Shown here: one piece after another, positions 12,160 through 23,896 of the stretch | Numbering within the stretch: the first letter of the stretch is position 1 | How the letters are laid out: each line of letters opens with the position of its first letter | From: Gnetum montanum | Lineage: Eukaryota > Streptophyta > Gnetopsida > Gnetales > Gnetaceae | Assembly: GCA_015680685.1 (NCBI GenBank) | Contig: MNCI01015499.1 | Location: 569,503 to 633,502, forward strand | DNA length: 64,000 nt | Reading direction: 5' to 3' | Translations under genes and position numbers: made by a program | The notes under the pieces: generated by a model | The model's input: only the letters and a program-made list of their open reading frames with translations | What the model was told of the DNA's origin: nothing | Database searches by the model: none

Positions 12160-12555
12160 ATTTTTGTCTTAGATTTGGACTAGATGTTTGATTAGTGGGG
12201 AATGGATTCATGTTTTGATTTATGGGAAAGCCCAAGAAAATGTTATTCTTCTAGAGTAGTTGCTAGATTAGGGTGGATAAGTAATCCTCATCATAGACCT
12301 TATAACATGCATTGGTTGTCTAGAGATTTTTCCCAAGAGGTGAGGGAACAATGTACTTTGAAATTTAAAATTCAAGGTTTTCATGATGTTGTAAAATGTG
12401 ATGTGCTTCTAATAGATTTTGCTAATGTAATTCTTGGTAGAGCTTGGAATTTTGACAATGGTGCTCAATTTGATGAATCAAGAAACATGTGGAGTGTAGC
12501 TAGCTCTAATAAAATCCATGAGTTGATTCCAATTACAACTAAACAAGTGTGGTAG
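12160..12555 (+). pseudogene. E0 aspartic-protease region remnant
   Basis: The open stretch from 12202 contains VVARLGWISNPHHRPYNMHW, a segment with FKIQGFHDVVKCDVLLIDFAN, and VILGRAWNFDNG. This is the layout of the gypsy retropepsin C-terminal half (substrate-side block, CDV block, LGRPW block). The catalytic D-[ST]-G triad should lie just upstream, where stop codons and frameshifts obscure it. It follows gag directly, as in plant gypsy Gag-Pol. Confidence 0.6.
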
Positions 12556-13680
12556 AAAATTTTATTTAATGCTTCCTTATTACTTCTAGGAGAGAGAAAA
12601 TATATTAACATGATGAAACTAGTTTTGGTTTTGTTGTTATGATCATAGTTGCTACTAATAATGATTATGTGCAAGTTGAACTTCCTACATGTGTGCTACA
12701 CTTGAAGAAAAAAGTTTCCATGGTGCCTAAGAAGGAAGATGAAATCTTTGGTAAAGTAGAGATCAATGAGAAAATGAGTTCTCAAATATCTCTTATTGAG
12801 TATGGAAGTTCTCAATATTCCAAAGTTTTAGAAGAGAACCAAGAGCTTCATCAAAGGAACCAAGAGATCTTCACAATCCAAGATGATATATGTTGTTGAT
12901 CAAGGAGAGCTCCTACCTCATAAGTTATGGCAAATGATAGATCAAGGTCAAAGGAGTGACAAAGATCAAGGGACTTCTTCAAGAAGGATCAAGAACATCA
13001 CTAGAGGATATGATGCTCATTATTTGTGGAATTATTCTATATCTTATGGTAATGAAGGAAGATTCTTTGCTAATTTGAGGCTATATCATGGGAGATAGGT
13101 GAGTCTTCTAGTCAGGGTATGTGGAACAATGATTGGTTTGATGATGAATCTAATGTCAAAGCAATGGAGGAGAATCTACCTTTTGAGTTGGTACCTCCAA
13201 AGTGGTTGAAGAAGCTATTAATAATTTCTTTGTAAGGGAGAAACTAGAGAGTTGAAGAATCCTATGTGGATTCTTAAAGCTTTAAGCTTTGATAAGATTA
13301 GACAGACACATGTAGAAGATGATGTTGAACTAAAGATGGATGGGAGAAGCCATGAAAAGGTGAGTAAGTGTGAAATTTACCTTGTTGATGGTAGTAATAT
13401 CACTTATGTTGAAGCTAGTAAGATGGATGCTATTTTTTCACTTCGACTTAGTAGTGGTTTGTTCCATTACGATGATGAGAATCATGATCATTATGGTGAT
13501 TGTAATGAGGTTTTGAGTTATGTTGTGCATGATGAAATCAATGTAACTTTTGATGTCATTGTTGGTAAGAGCAAGAATAATTATGATAATTTTTTTGATC
13601 ATGATGGCTATAGTGGTAAGATACTTTGAAGAGTTTTGATGATGAATATAAACTTAGTGCTAATTTTGTATAGGAGATGA
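12556..13680 (+). other. E0 interior between protease and integrase C-terminus; RT and RNase H absent
   Basis: This stretch is where RT, RNase H and the integrase core should be, but I see no YxDD box, RNase H DEDD pattern or integrase D-D-E. Short open stretches (for example 12639-12899 and 13252-13629) have no recognised domain. Element E0 is therefore either internally deleted or a non-autonomous derivative. Confidence 0.55.
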
Positions 13681-13980
13681 TGGATCTCCATCCACAAGTA
13701 AAATCAAATCTTGAGAAGAAAGTTGAAGAGAGAGTTCTTAAGAATAATGAGGGAAAAAATAAGCCAAATTTTGCTATAGGTGACTTGGTTTGGGTATGAT
13801 TAAAGAAGAAGTGTCTGAGATATGTTAACTTCTCTAAGTTGAAAGACAAAAAGATGGGACCTTTTAAAATTAAGGCTAAGATCAATGATAATGCTTTTGC
13901 AATTGATTTACAAAATGATGTTGGTATGTATTTTCTATTTAATGTTTTAGATCTTGTGCACTATCATGGACTAAATAATT
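13681..13980 (+). pseudogene. E0 integrase C-terminal (GPY/F-type) remnant
   Basis: In one frame with a single stop, the segment reads NFAIGDLVWV...KKKCLRY, SKLKDKKMGPFKIKAKINDN, AFAIDL and FNVLDLVHYHG. That is the integrase C-terminal module of plant gypsy elements: a GDLVWV block, a GPFK (GPY/F) block and a FNVxDLxxYHG end. It places the pol 3' end about 270 bp before the 3' LTR. No chromodomain is recognisable. Confidence 0.7.
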
Positions 13981-14230
13981 AGAAAATCATAAAGGATAGC
14001 ATTAATGAGTTGAAGGGGGCTATTAATTAGTCCAAGCCTTCAATGGAGAGGAAGGTAATCATACTTAAGCGAGGAAAGCTTCTAGCACTCAGGGAGCTAA
14101 AAGGCATGAATATTTGATCCATTAGAAGGGTTAGTCCACACATGATGTTTTATGAATCCATGAGACCACATTGCATAAGTGGGGGATCACTTCAACCCCT
14201 ACTCTCTTGTTTACATAAGTTCACTTTTTA

Positions 14231-14247
14231 AAGGGTGGAAGAGCTAG
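14231..14247 (+). other. Polypurine tract of E0
   Basis: The purine-rich aagggtggaagagctag directly precedes the TG that starts the 3' LTR at 14248, as expected for plus-strand priming. Confidence 0.6.
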
Positions 14248-14671
14248 TGTAGGATACCTCTTTCAATCCCCTTGTTCTTTCCTACATGTGTATATTTAGG
14301 TTTTAGGCCCTGTGAAGACATCTTAGAGGTCAAGTAAACATCTTGTCTAGGAGCTAGAACTATGTAGGAGACATCTTGAATTCATAGGAGACATCTTCGC
14401 CAAATGTAAAACTTCTAAAAGGAGACATCTTGTTCTAAGAGGAGATGTCATAGGAAAGACATCTCCCTCAACCAAGAGATGAATCAAGCAAGATGTCTTG
14501 CCAAGAAGGAGACATCTTGTCTAGGAAGGAGACACATTTTTAAAATAGCAAAGTCTTTACTAAAAGTTGTGTTTTCACAAGAGACAACCTAATAGAGATG
14601 ACTCGTACGGCTAGAAAAACTTCCAAAATTGCTCATTCTAATTTGGAAAAAAACTAAAGTAAGTTGGAAAT
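14248..14671 (+). mobile_element. 3' LTR of E0, first 424 bp; cut by a Tat insertion
   Basis: Collinear with 9792-10225 by eye, with many substitutions. Homology stops at 14671, where the end of a minus-strand Tat LTR begins. The remainder of this LTR should reappear to the right of the inserted elements, beyond the window. Confidence 0.75.
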
Positions 14672-16235
14672 TGTATCGTTCGAAATCGTCGGTCTCCAGT
14701 TGCAATGAAACAAAAACCAGGAGATCCTTGGACAAGCACAGAAGACCCTACCTTCGCTTGAGGAAAAGCTGGAATTAATGAAGGCAGAGTACCTTGGGTG
14801 GTCCGCACGTGGATCAGACAAGGATTTCCCCAACGTATGCCAATACACAATACGTTGGGTTTTGTGTAAACAGCATAACTAATGTAAAATGGAGCGTAAA
14901 CGTGCAGGAATGTAAACAATAAGCATGCAATAATGAATGAAAAACTGTAAGAAGTATTAACAATAGAAATGTGGTAATATTATTGCAAAACTGAAAGTTA
15001 CAATGCACCGGTCTAACGTAGTTGTGAATCTGACACAAGGCAGACGAAGACCCCCGGTGGATGCGCAGGGACGATTGTGTGCTGGTTTAAACTGCAGGCA
15101 TAGTGTGAAGGCTATACACTCAGTGTGCAAGGTTGAGGTCCAGCGTATAGGGTTTTTGCTTTGCTCTTTGGTTCCTCAGCATCTCTAGTTCTTTTTCTTG
15201 TCTCTGGTTTGCTCAAAATTGCCAACCTTGATCTAGTGAAAAATTAGGATTTTTATACAAGTTTAGACACTAGATTCGGGTCTGAGAGGGGATGATTAGC
15301 TATGGAGCGCTGGACTCTCAAGTCAGGTGACATGTGGTGCATTGACCGAGTGCGAAAGAATGAAATTTTACAAGTGTACAGTGTGCTGCACGCTAGCGTA
15401 TACCGCTGTACGCCAGCATATACACACTAGACGTATGACCTCAACGTACAAACTTGATCAAAATGAAAGAAGTTGTTCAGCCTTCAGATTTGAATTTGGA
15501 TGTCATGAGAGTGCTGCCTGTAGATGTTCAGCTTGGTTGACCTTGATCTAACACGATTCTGGAGAGCTTTGATTGGTATACGTTGTGTTACATGTTGAGC
15601 ATACACATTGTACATGCTGGGCGTATATGCTGAGCATACACGTTGCATCTGCTAGGCGTGTACGCTGGGCGTACATGTTGTACATGCTCAACATATGAAC
15701 TCCAAAATGCATGATGACACCTGATGATTGCTCTGTTCGTGTGAGTTAATTTTTTGCACAAAATCTTGCTCTGAAGTGTTGTTTCCATGTCGTCTTCGAG
15801 GTTGCATGCCGAGCGTATATGTTAGTCATACATGCTGAGCGTACATGTGAGGCGTGTACGCTGGGCATGTACGTTGGGAATGCATGTTGGGGGTATACGC
15901 CAGGTGTATATGTTAGTCATTCATGCTGAGTGTATACGTGAGACATGTACACTAGGCGTGTACACTGTGAAATGTATGCTGGGCGTATATGCTAGGCGTA
16001 TACACTGGGAATGCATACTTAGTGATGACTAAGTATCTTGAGCTCCGAAGTTGCCATGTTTGATACCAGATGTCGTTGTGGTCGTCTGCGGGTCCTAGGG
16101 AATTGCTCCTTGTTGAGTTTGACTCTGCTTGAAGCTATCTGTGGAGCCCTCAAGATTTAGTCATGTTGGGGAGCGTCATGACTTAGCTCAATTCTTGTTG
16201 GAGAAGTACTAAGCTCAGAATTTTATGGTGTTTCA
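14672..16235 (-). mobile_element. 3' LTR of element I
   Basis: On the minus strand it starts TGAAACACCATAAAATT at 16235 and ends near 14672, 1564 bp, similar to the 1548-bp LTR of element II. A TATAAAAA box lies at 15258-15251 on the minus strand. The U3 part (about 15600-16020) is an array of GCGTATAC-like dyads. The left flank 14667-14671 (gaaat) is E0 LTR sequence and would be one target duplication. Confidence 0.85.
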
Positions 16236-16253
16236 TTGGCCCCTTTTTGTTGA
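16236..16253 (-). other. Polypurine tract of element I
   Basis: Minus-strand tcaacaaaaaggggccaa sits directly before the LTR TG. The same position in element II (40623-40637) and element III (49040-49023) carries aataaagaggggccaa and caacaaagaggggccaa. Confidence 0.8.
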
Positions 16254-17672
16254 TGCTTGGAGGAATCGACCCGAGAAGCATCGACAAAGAAGTGCAAAAC
16301 ACCACAAGCAACTTGATAGAGACATTGTCTTTTGCCACTTGGCTAGACATCATCGTACCATGTTCAATAGTACATAGGATTGGGGAAATGAAATTTGTAT
16401 TTGAAAGGGAAATGGGAACTGTAGGGATTGGTAATCAATCAAGGGCTTGTGCATGGTGAAGAGGATGTCTGGGTATGTGTGCGGGTCATGCTTATCTCCG
16501 TAAATAGCTATTGTCTAGCTATTTTTTTAGCGGATTTGGGAGCAAAATATGATGTGTACATCTTTTGGCGGTACAAGACTCTTGCTTGGTGTTTAAGAGA
16601 ACTTGTTGGTACGACCAAAGCCACGTTATGATGTGTTGCGTTCTTTGAAGGAACAGGGCCTTTGTTTAATATTTAGAGAGGACCTGTTGGCAGAGAGCCA
16701 AAGCCATGCAACGAGATGTTACTTGATTGTTTGAGGCATGAGTGTTTGCTTTCAAGGAAATTGCCTTCCCATAAAGGACTTATGTGGGAAGGGAACCCCC
16801 CCTTTTTTTGGTGCATGCTCAGATGCCATGTTGTGGGTTGCAACTGCTTAAGAGTGGTGCAGTGTGCGACAGTGTGTTCAATGTTTCAGGCTACACTGGG
16901 TGTGTCTGGGATGTAACTAAGTGGATGATGTTGAGGGATAGTCAGGATATGTAATGGGAGATGTACTAGTAAACAACTTGATTAGTCTTGTCACGTGTGT
17001 TATGAACAACGTCTTACCTCACTGCTGTGATGAAGTGCATTCTTGTACGAACACCTCTGACTGTCATCCTGCAAAGACAACTCTAAGAAGACAAGAAAAC
17101 CATGAGTGAGTAAGCAAGCTTAGACTTGAATAGCTACTAATGAAATTAAGGCAATAGATGAAATTTTAGGCACTGTATATGAACAGCAATAATGTTGTCA
17201 GGATCGGCTGATGGCGAGTGATGCAGTGGCTCTGATGAAGTTCGAATGCGGCCACTAATCAGGAGGCTAGAGATGAAATTGCCAGTTTATAGTCATAGAA
17301 GACCATTGTGGGCTTGTTTTATGTCATGACCTATTGGACATTACCTATTTAGTGTCGTGGAAGATGGTACATTACTAGTTTCTAGTCTTGGCAGATGGTG
17401 AAGAGGCAAACTAGTTTATAGTCTTAGAGGACTCTGGTGAATGCGACTATGGCAGTTTACTATCGTACCAGATAGGTGCTAGTTTATTGTCATTGCAGAC
17501 ATTCTGTGGTATCAATTTATTGTCATGATGCCAGGAAGAGCTGTGGTATCATTTTACCATCATGATGCCAGGACAAGCTGTGGTATCAGTTTACCATCAT
17601 GATGTCAGGACGATCTGTGGTATCAATTTACCGTCATGATCTCAGGACGATGGTGCGTAGCTGAGTCTATGC
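16254..17672 (-). other. Element I 3' noncoding region with hairpin-AAACT array
   Basis: Homologous to 39159-40622 (element II) and 49041-50464 (element III). It holds no supportable gene. Two features recur in all copies: an ~84-bp imperfect two-copy repeat built around GGCTTTGG / TTGTTGG (about 16560-16720 here) and, at 17284-17652, repeats of a ~37-bp unit (tgtggtatca-gttta-c-tcatgatgccaggac) that belong to the hairpin-AAACT family. Confidence 0.65.
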
Positions 17673-18780
17673 TTAAACATGAAACAGTTTCAAGAACAAT
17701 TGATTGGTCAGATTTGGAAGGTCATTCCCTTTCATGTCAGCTAATTTGAATGCTCCATTGTTGTACGCTTTGGTGACCAAGTAGGGCACTTCCCAATTGG
17801 TTGAGAATTTGTCTGGGTGTTCCCGAATGGCTTTGAGCACAAGGTCACCTTCCTTGATAGGGTGCTTATGAACATCATGCCGTTGCCGTTGTCTTTGTCA
17901 TTTTTGATACCATTCAATCTGATCGACTACACCTATACGTTCCTCCTCCACCGAGTCCAAGTCAATAATGCGTAGGTCATTGTTTTTCCCTTCATCGAGG
18001 AGTTCGGAAAGTGTGATCCTTAAGGATGGTACCTGTAATTCCAAGGGTAAAATAGCTTCTGAACCATAAACAAGACTATATGGCGTTTTACCTGTGGAAG
18101 TTCGATGCGTAGTATGATAAGCCCACAGCGCATATACTAGTTGTTCATGCCATCTTTTCTTGCTTTGGGTAAGCATCTTTTTAAGTACTATAATGATGGT
18201 TTTATTTGTGGCCTCAGCTTGCCCATTGCTCTAAGGGTAATAAGAGGATGAAAATGAGTGTTTGATCCCTAGGCTTTCACAGAAAGTTTTGGTTTCAGCA
18301 CTGCTAAATTGTGGCCCGTTATCAGTGATGATGGTTATGGGGATGCCAAAATGGGTCACAATGTTTTCAAGGATGAAGTTGCATATGTGTTTGGATGTGG
18401 TTTTTCTATGTAGAAAAGCTTCTACCCACTTCATGAAATACTCTATCGTGGTTATGATAAAGCTATGCCCTGTAGAAGATGAGGGTGTTATTGGTCCGAT
18501 AATGTCCAACCCCCACTTTTGAAAGGACTAGGTGATTTGTGCTGTATGCAACCCATTTGGTGGAACATGTATCAGGTTACTATGTTTGTAACAGATACTA
18601 CACATTTTAGCCTTGGAGAGACAGTCATACTCCATGTGTGGCCAATAATAGCCTAAACGTCTTATTTTCATTGCCATTGCTTTAGGTGCTATGTGTCCTC
18701 CGCATGGTCCATCATGTACTTGCTCGATGATGGTTTGGGCATCAACGCTACTAACGCATGTTAGCAATATGCCTTCTTAG
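17673..18780 (-). pseudogene. Element I integrase
   Basis: Read on the minus strand, the zinc-binding HHCC module is visible (VHDGPCGGH near 18733, CSIC near 18602). The core shows the first aspartate in MDIIGPITPS (18509), the second in TDNGPQF (about 18330) and the glutamate in SNGQAEATNK (about 18220), giving D-D-E. The C-terminal part has the SVEEERIG...IEWYQK and GPY/F-like blocks and ends with a TAA at 17675. A stop at about 18232 and others break the frame. This enzyme family joins retrotransposon cDNA to chromosomal DNA. Confidence 0.85.
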
Positions 18781-18890
18781 GATCGACGACACAATGTGTC
18801 CCCTACCAGTGCATATTGTCAAGAACGTTTTCGTACCATGTCCTTTTGTGCATTCGTTAAATTTTGTGGTCTTTCACCATGTAGAAGGTA

Positions 18891-19511
18891 CTATTTTATG
18901 TCGTCATACCATTCTATCGCGTGTGTTGTACTAACGAATGCAATTGGTAATTCATCGAGAGTATCAGTTATGGGTTTAGCACAACTGATTATAGAGCTTG
19001 GCAACATATGGAACATATCAGGCAATATGTTTAGAGCTAGCGTGGCAAGTGCGTCTGCAATGGTGTTGTCGTTTCTGGAGACATGTTGCACATCCATGTT
19101 TTCGAATTGCTTCAGTAAATGTTTAGCTAAGTCACAGTATGGTTGTAAATGTTGTGCTTTGCATGTATAAACATATGTGACTTGGTTTAAAACTAGTTGT
19201 GAGTCTCCCCTGACCATGAGTTGTGTGATGTTGGAAGTTAATGCTGCCGTAAGGCCCTTAAGGAGACCTTCATATTCTGCTATGTTGTTGGTACAATGAA
19301 AGTTGAAGTAGTAAGCAAAGGGTCGGATCTCCCTAGAGGGATAGGTGATGATGGCAGCAGCACTTCCCCCTCGAGAGGTGGATGCTCCATCAAAGTTCAA
19401 AATGGCTTTGTACCCATTGGGAAGTATGTCTATTGCTGTCACATTTTCGTTTGGAAACTCTGGCTCTATTGTTTCTTGATCATGTGTTGGTGATGTAGTC
19501 TGTTGGTTCAC
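18891..19511 (-). pseudogene. Element I second (archaeal-type) RNase H
   Basis: A 206-codon open stretch contains LNFDGASTSRGGSAAAIITY, CTNNIAEYEGLLKGL, VRGDSQLVLNQV and SRNDNTIADALA, the four acidic-residue blocks (D, E, D, D) of an RNase HI fold. It lies downstream of the ordinary RNase H and upstream of integrase. A second, archaeal-type RNase H in this position is established as specific to the Tat lineage of plant gypsy elements. No stop interrupts this segment, so it is the best preserved pol part of element I. Confidence 0.88.
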
Positions 19512-20411
19512 TATGGCTTGACCCTTGATTGATGACTATGCTACGTAATGTAGGTCGAATTCAACTATTATGGCTTTCCAACGTGCTATTCTGCTTGACT
19601 CGTAAATGTTACCGGTGATGGCTCTGAGCACATTATCTTTGCAGATTATGTTGGCCTAGTGATGGAAGAGGTAATGTCGCCATTTCTTTAGGGAAAAGCC
19701 AAGGGCTAAACATGACCTCTCTACCTCGTTGTACCTCTTTTCATGGGCCACTAATGCATGGCTCAAATAATAAACAGGGACTTCAGTCCCATCGTCTTGT
19801 TTCTGGCATAGCATAGAAGTGATGGACGAATTTGACGTGGCAAGATAGAGGTAGAAGGGTTTGTTGTTCTGTAGAGGGTACACTATTGGTAACTAAGCTA
19901 GTGTTGTCTTAATGTGGTCAAAAGCTTCTTGGCATTGTGGAGTCCATTCAAAATGGACATTCTTTCGTATCAAATGATTCATGGGCTTCAACTTGCTCGT
20001 TAATTTTTATATGAAGCGCTTGATGAACTGTAATCTACCTTGTAGACCCTGAAGTTTGATAATATTGCTTGGTGGTTTTAAATTGATAATAGCTTTAACT
20101 TTATCTGGGTCCACTCGTATTCCTGTTTCTGACACTACGAAGCCTAGCATCTTGCTCGTTTTTACTCCGAAAACACATTTCTTTGGATTGAGCCTAAGTT
20201 CATATTTTAAGCAACATTTTAGGATTGAGCCTAAGTTCATACCTTTGTAGTTGTCTAGCGTTTCTTGTGTTGAGGCTATGACTGTGTCGTCCGTTGATAG
20301 ACCTAAGTTGATGGAATTTATGTTGATTTCTCTTGTGATCTTTCCGTATGGTTCATTGATGGTCAATGGTGTGGCTAAATGTTGATAATCCATAGGACTT
20401 GCTTCTGCCAA
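19512..20411 (-). pseudogene. Element I RT/RNase H remnant with internal RT deletion
   Basis: Minus-strand reading gives the pre-RT segment (PMDYQHLATPLTI, TREININSINLGLS, ASTQETLDNYKGM), then jumps to LKYELRLNPKKCVFGVKTSK, so about 790 bp including the YVDD box is missing compared with element III (52980-53760). The RNase H block follows (FYLYLATSNSSITSMLC, ERSCLALGFSLKKWRHYLF). The deletion junction at 20205-20241 carries a 20-bp duplicated filler, described under findings. The start codon context is TTGGCAGAAGC; splicing rather than a local ATG may supply the N-terminus. Confidence 0.8.
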
Positions 20412-20486
20412 TAAACAGAGGGCAGAGTGAGCTAGTAGGTGTTGTTATGCGTTCCTTGGCAACGTAAATCATGTGTACATGTACGG

Positions 20487-20603
20487 TGGTGATTTATTGT
20501 CGTACCAGGACGCATGGCAGTTTAAGGCCCTACCGGGCTAAATGGGGTAGTTTAAGGCCTTACCAGGCCGAATGTGGTAGTTTAAGGCCTTACCGGGCTG
20601 AAC
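20487..20603 (-). repeat. Hairpin-AAACT array between RT and antisense-gene promoter (element I)
   Basis: Four units on the minus strand: three share GGCC-type stems (ggccttaccgggctg on plus, that is GCCCGGTAAGGCC on minus) followed by TTAAACT; the outermost has a diverged stem. Same position and unit as 35809-35930 in element II and 54012-54125 in element III. Confidence 0.75.
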
Positions 20604-20847
20604 CTATGATTTGATGATGCCTAGTTGCTGCATGATTTGTACCGAAGAGTTTGCACCAAAATGTTCAACGCAGGCAACCGAAATTGGCTTACCCGGGGAT
20701 ATGGTATGTGGTAGTGTTCATTATCTCGTTATTTTCTTTTGCATATTCCTCGTACTTTGTACTTTAAAAAATTGTTAACTGAAATTAATAAAATATTAAT
20801 AAAAATAATCAAAGGCGGTGGCGGTGGCGGCGGAGTCAACTCGACAC

Positions 20848-20855
20848 TATATATA
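20848..20855 (+). promoter_or_regulatory. TATA box of the antisense gene, element I copy
   Basis: TATATATA lies 292 bp before the ATG at 21147. A GGC/GGT trinucleotide tract (20814-20834) sits just upstream. Both features are repeated in the copies at 54383-54390 and 35562-35569, which supports a real promoter reading away from RT. Confidence 0.65.
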
Positions 20856-20913
20856 GGATGACGGGCGTGAGCGTGAACTTATCAGTTTCAAAGGCAGCGT
20901 GAACCTAAGTTGT

Positions 20914-21069
20914 AGCGTAAGCATAGAGCAGCAAACCCTAGCGTGAGTGTAGAGCAGCAAAACCCAGTGTGAGCATAGAGTAGCAAACTCTAGCGTGAGC
21001 GTAGAGCAGCAAACCCCAGCATGAGCGTAGACCAGCAAACTCCAGCGTGAGTGTAGAGCAGCAAACCCT
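20914..21069 (+). repeat. Six 26-bp tandem repeats in the antisense-gene leader (element I)
   Basis: Units of agcgtgagcgtagagcagca plus aacccc run head to tail between the TATA box and the ATG. Element III has six collinear units at 54449-54604; element II has a degenerate counterpart at about 35330-35490. Confidence 0.8.
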
Positions 21070-21330
21070 AGCATGCAGGATTTAGCTCGGCATGTAGATT
21101 CAAACCCCAGCGTAAACCTGTCAGTTTCAGCGTATAGGACATCAGAATGGGCAAGGGCAAGGAGGTAGAAGGATAGGGGAGGAAGGGGCCTGACTTGACT
21201 TTCGTGGAGGAAAGTGAGGCCATGCTGCAGTGTTTGCCCAGGCCTAGGATTCCATCGTGGCCTGGATTGGCACACAGGTAGGCTCTAATCTTACCTCAGT
21301 TAATTGTTTTCATTTGTACTTGTTATCTAG

Positions 21331-21710
21331 GCGTAGACAGTTTTGGTAGCATACAGGGTCTGTATGCTGAGCGTAGACAGGTTTGGCAGCGTGCAGAGTT
21401 TGCACGCTGAGCGTAGACAGTTTTAGCAGTGTGCAGAGTCTGCACGCTGAGCATAGACAGTTTTCACAGCGTACAGGATCTGTACGCTAAGCATAAATGA
21501 TTTTTCTGGCAGCATGTACGCCGAGTGTAAACAGTGTTTTGGCAGCGTATACACTCAGTGTAAACAGTTTTTTGGTAGCGTATACGTCGAGTGTAAATGG
21601 TTTTTTGGCAGTGTATAGGCCAAGTGTAAACGGTTTTTTGTCAGCGTATACGCCGAGTGGAAACAGTTTTTTGGCACTCTATACACTGAGTGTAAACAGT
21701 TTTCAATTAT
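21331..21710 (+). repeat. Dyad repeat array in intron 1 of the antisense gene (element I)
   Basis: The first half repeats TACGCTGAGCGTAGACAG-like units, the second half a 33-bp unit built on gtgtaaacagttttttggca plus gcgtatacgcc. TACGC and GCGTA are reverse complements, so many units are short palindromes. Intron 1 spans 21278-21800 (GTAGGC...TTGCAG). Confidence 0.8.
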
Positions 21711-23896
21711 TTCGAAGTATTGGCGTTCAACATGGAATTTTGTTTCTCTATTTCATTTTCGTGTATTGCTGATTTACCATGGCATTCTGGTTATTTGCAG
21801 GGATCCTGAGCCTTTCCTCTTAGTGGTTGAGTTGGTTGGGGTACTGGAATGGTTTGGGCCCCTTGATGCTGACGAACCTGCCCCTGATCTGACTGTTGAT
21901 AACAATGGGGTATGGTTCAGGGAAGGGGCCTGTGAGTTCCTTGCCTTCATCCTAGACAGATTCAAGGTAGTGATATGGTCACACCTAAGCGAACAAGTAG
22001 CATGAAGCGTCCTCGAAGCAATGTTGCTAGGATCCTCAAATGGCATCATGGTTTTCATGGTGGACATTGACGAGGGACCTCTTGTGATTGAGAAAGGTCC
22101 CTCTGGAGGGCCCAGATCTACTTGTCCGTGATCACGTGTGTGGAACTTATTACCACGTGGGCCTCACTATCTCAATAACACCTTGTTTTTGGTTGTGCGT
22201 GTGCATACATTATTTCAGAACCCTCTGAGCACAGTGTATAGGGTAGAGAGGTAAGGTTATTTAGTTTGTCATTTCTATTTTTGTCATTTAGTGTTTGCTC
22301 CTGTTCTAACACCATTCTTTTGCAAGCCCCATGTTGACAAAGATGGGATATGCGTTAATGATGACGGGCTTGCACTAGCTCACACTGCTTTAGAGATCTT
22401 CATGGCAGGTCCCACCCTCCGCGGAGCTGTATTAGCTCAAACCAAGGATGACATTGTTCATTTCCATAAGCGGTTTTCTAGGGCGTTTGCAAAATGCACG
22501 GCTCGAGGGTGGCTGCATGGAGATTGGTCACGCAATGGACCAGTTTTCCCTCGTGATACTGACTCGAGTCCTAGCACCTCAAAGCCCACGACTGAAGGTA
22601 AGTGATGATATTTCCTTGATGCCTTAGTCTTTTTGTTCGGCTGCAACGTTGGTCATACTGGTGTTATGGTTTTAAATTGTGTTTACAGTTAATGTCCCCC
22701 CCCCCCCGGCGGAGACCCTATTACAATAGAGGGGACTAAGAGCACACTGTCGATGAAATTTGGGGAGATTAGCAAGGCACAGTGATGGTTGTGTACCAGT
22801 GCCCCACCGTCTCTTGCCCATTGTTTGGATGATGTCGGCCTCATGGAGTTATTTACAACCCCAAGCCCTGATGTCTCTATAGCAGAAATGATTGGAATTG
22901 TTGATTCGTTCGACAACTCTGTCACCTACTATAGCACCTGTATTAAGGGTGTCAAAATAGTCTTCCATCTATCAGCTAAGTTCTTTTTAGACCTCTTCGG
23001 TGTACTAGCAGATGGCGTGAATGTGGTTTTGGACAGGGCACAGAAAGAACTCCATGTGGTGCATGAGCTAGAAGATTGGTTGGGCATTGTCAAGGGCTCT
23101 AAGGGATTCCCTATGTAGGGGACGTCAAAGGTGGTGGAAGTCAATGAATTGTATCCCCTGTTTAGGGCACGGGTGTTTCCTAACTCCCTGTCTCAAGTGA
23201 AGAGTCTTGGGGTGGAAGCCGTGCACATCATGTGGACCATCTTAGAGACTGGGATGTGTTATAATTAGGCCCAATTTTTGTTGTCAGGTTTCCATAGGGA
23301 GATAGTGCGATTATAGTCAAACGTTGAGGCACAGTCCCATTTTACCTTCACGTTCTTCGCAGGTTATCTACGTCGCCTAGCCGAATTTTTGGTGGTTCGT
23401 GCAGATAATAAATATGTTTTATGGGATCGTACTCAATTTTCTTGCCCGTGGATTAATCATTTGTTCGAGGTAGCTGAATCCCAAGATGCACCCGAGGGGA
23501 TTGATGAATCAGTTTCCATCACAACAGAGGGGTCATCTGGTACTTCAATCCATACATGTGACAGTGTGGGGTTGGAACCAGACAATATGCCCTATACTGC
23601 AAAGAGAGCTGATTGGGTCGTCAAGGAGACCATTGGGAAAGCCAAATCGAAGATTCAAAAGCGCGAATGCCCTAAAGAGGTGGCCACAGCTGTGGAAGAG
23701 CCAAGGGTGAAGTGAATATGATTCAAAATGCCTATTCGAGGTAAATAAGCTTGGTGCACTTATTGTATTGTCATTTTCGTCTTATTCATTTTTTTTCGTT
23801 TTGACCGCTTACATGAAACTAATGTCTTCAGACCTGACTCAGGAAGTGAGGAGACAGGAGCTAGAAACTATTATCGAGGAGGAAGAAGTTCTAATT

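Noticed and set aside
13252-13629. Host gene inside E0
   Set aside because: No recognised domain, no splice structure, and it lies between the gag-pro and integrase parts of one element.
21331-21775. Open reading frame of cysteine-poor repeats (AYTPSVNSFLA-type) as a protein gene
   Set aside because: The frame stays open only because the intron 1 repeat is 33 bp; it lies between clear GT and AG splice sites and the homologous intron in element II has a different unit and no such frame.
21766-23740. Independent host phosphatase gene
   Set aside because: The gene is present at the same place in every Tat element here, including an ancient one, and all copies are damaged; it is part of the element.
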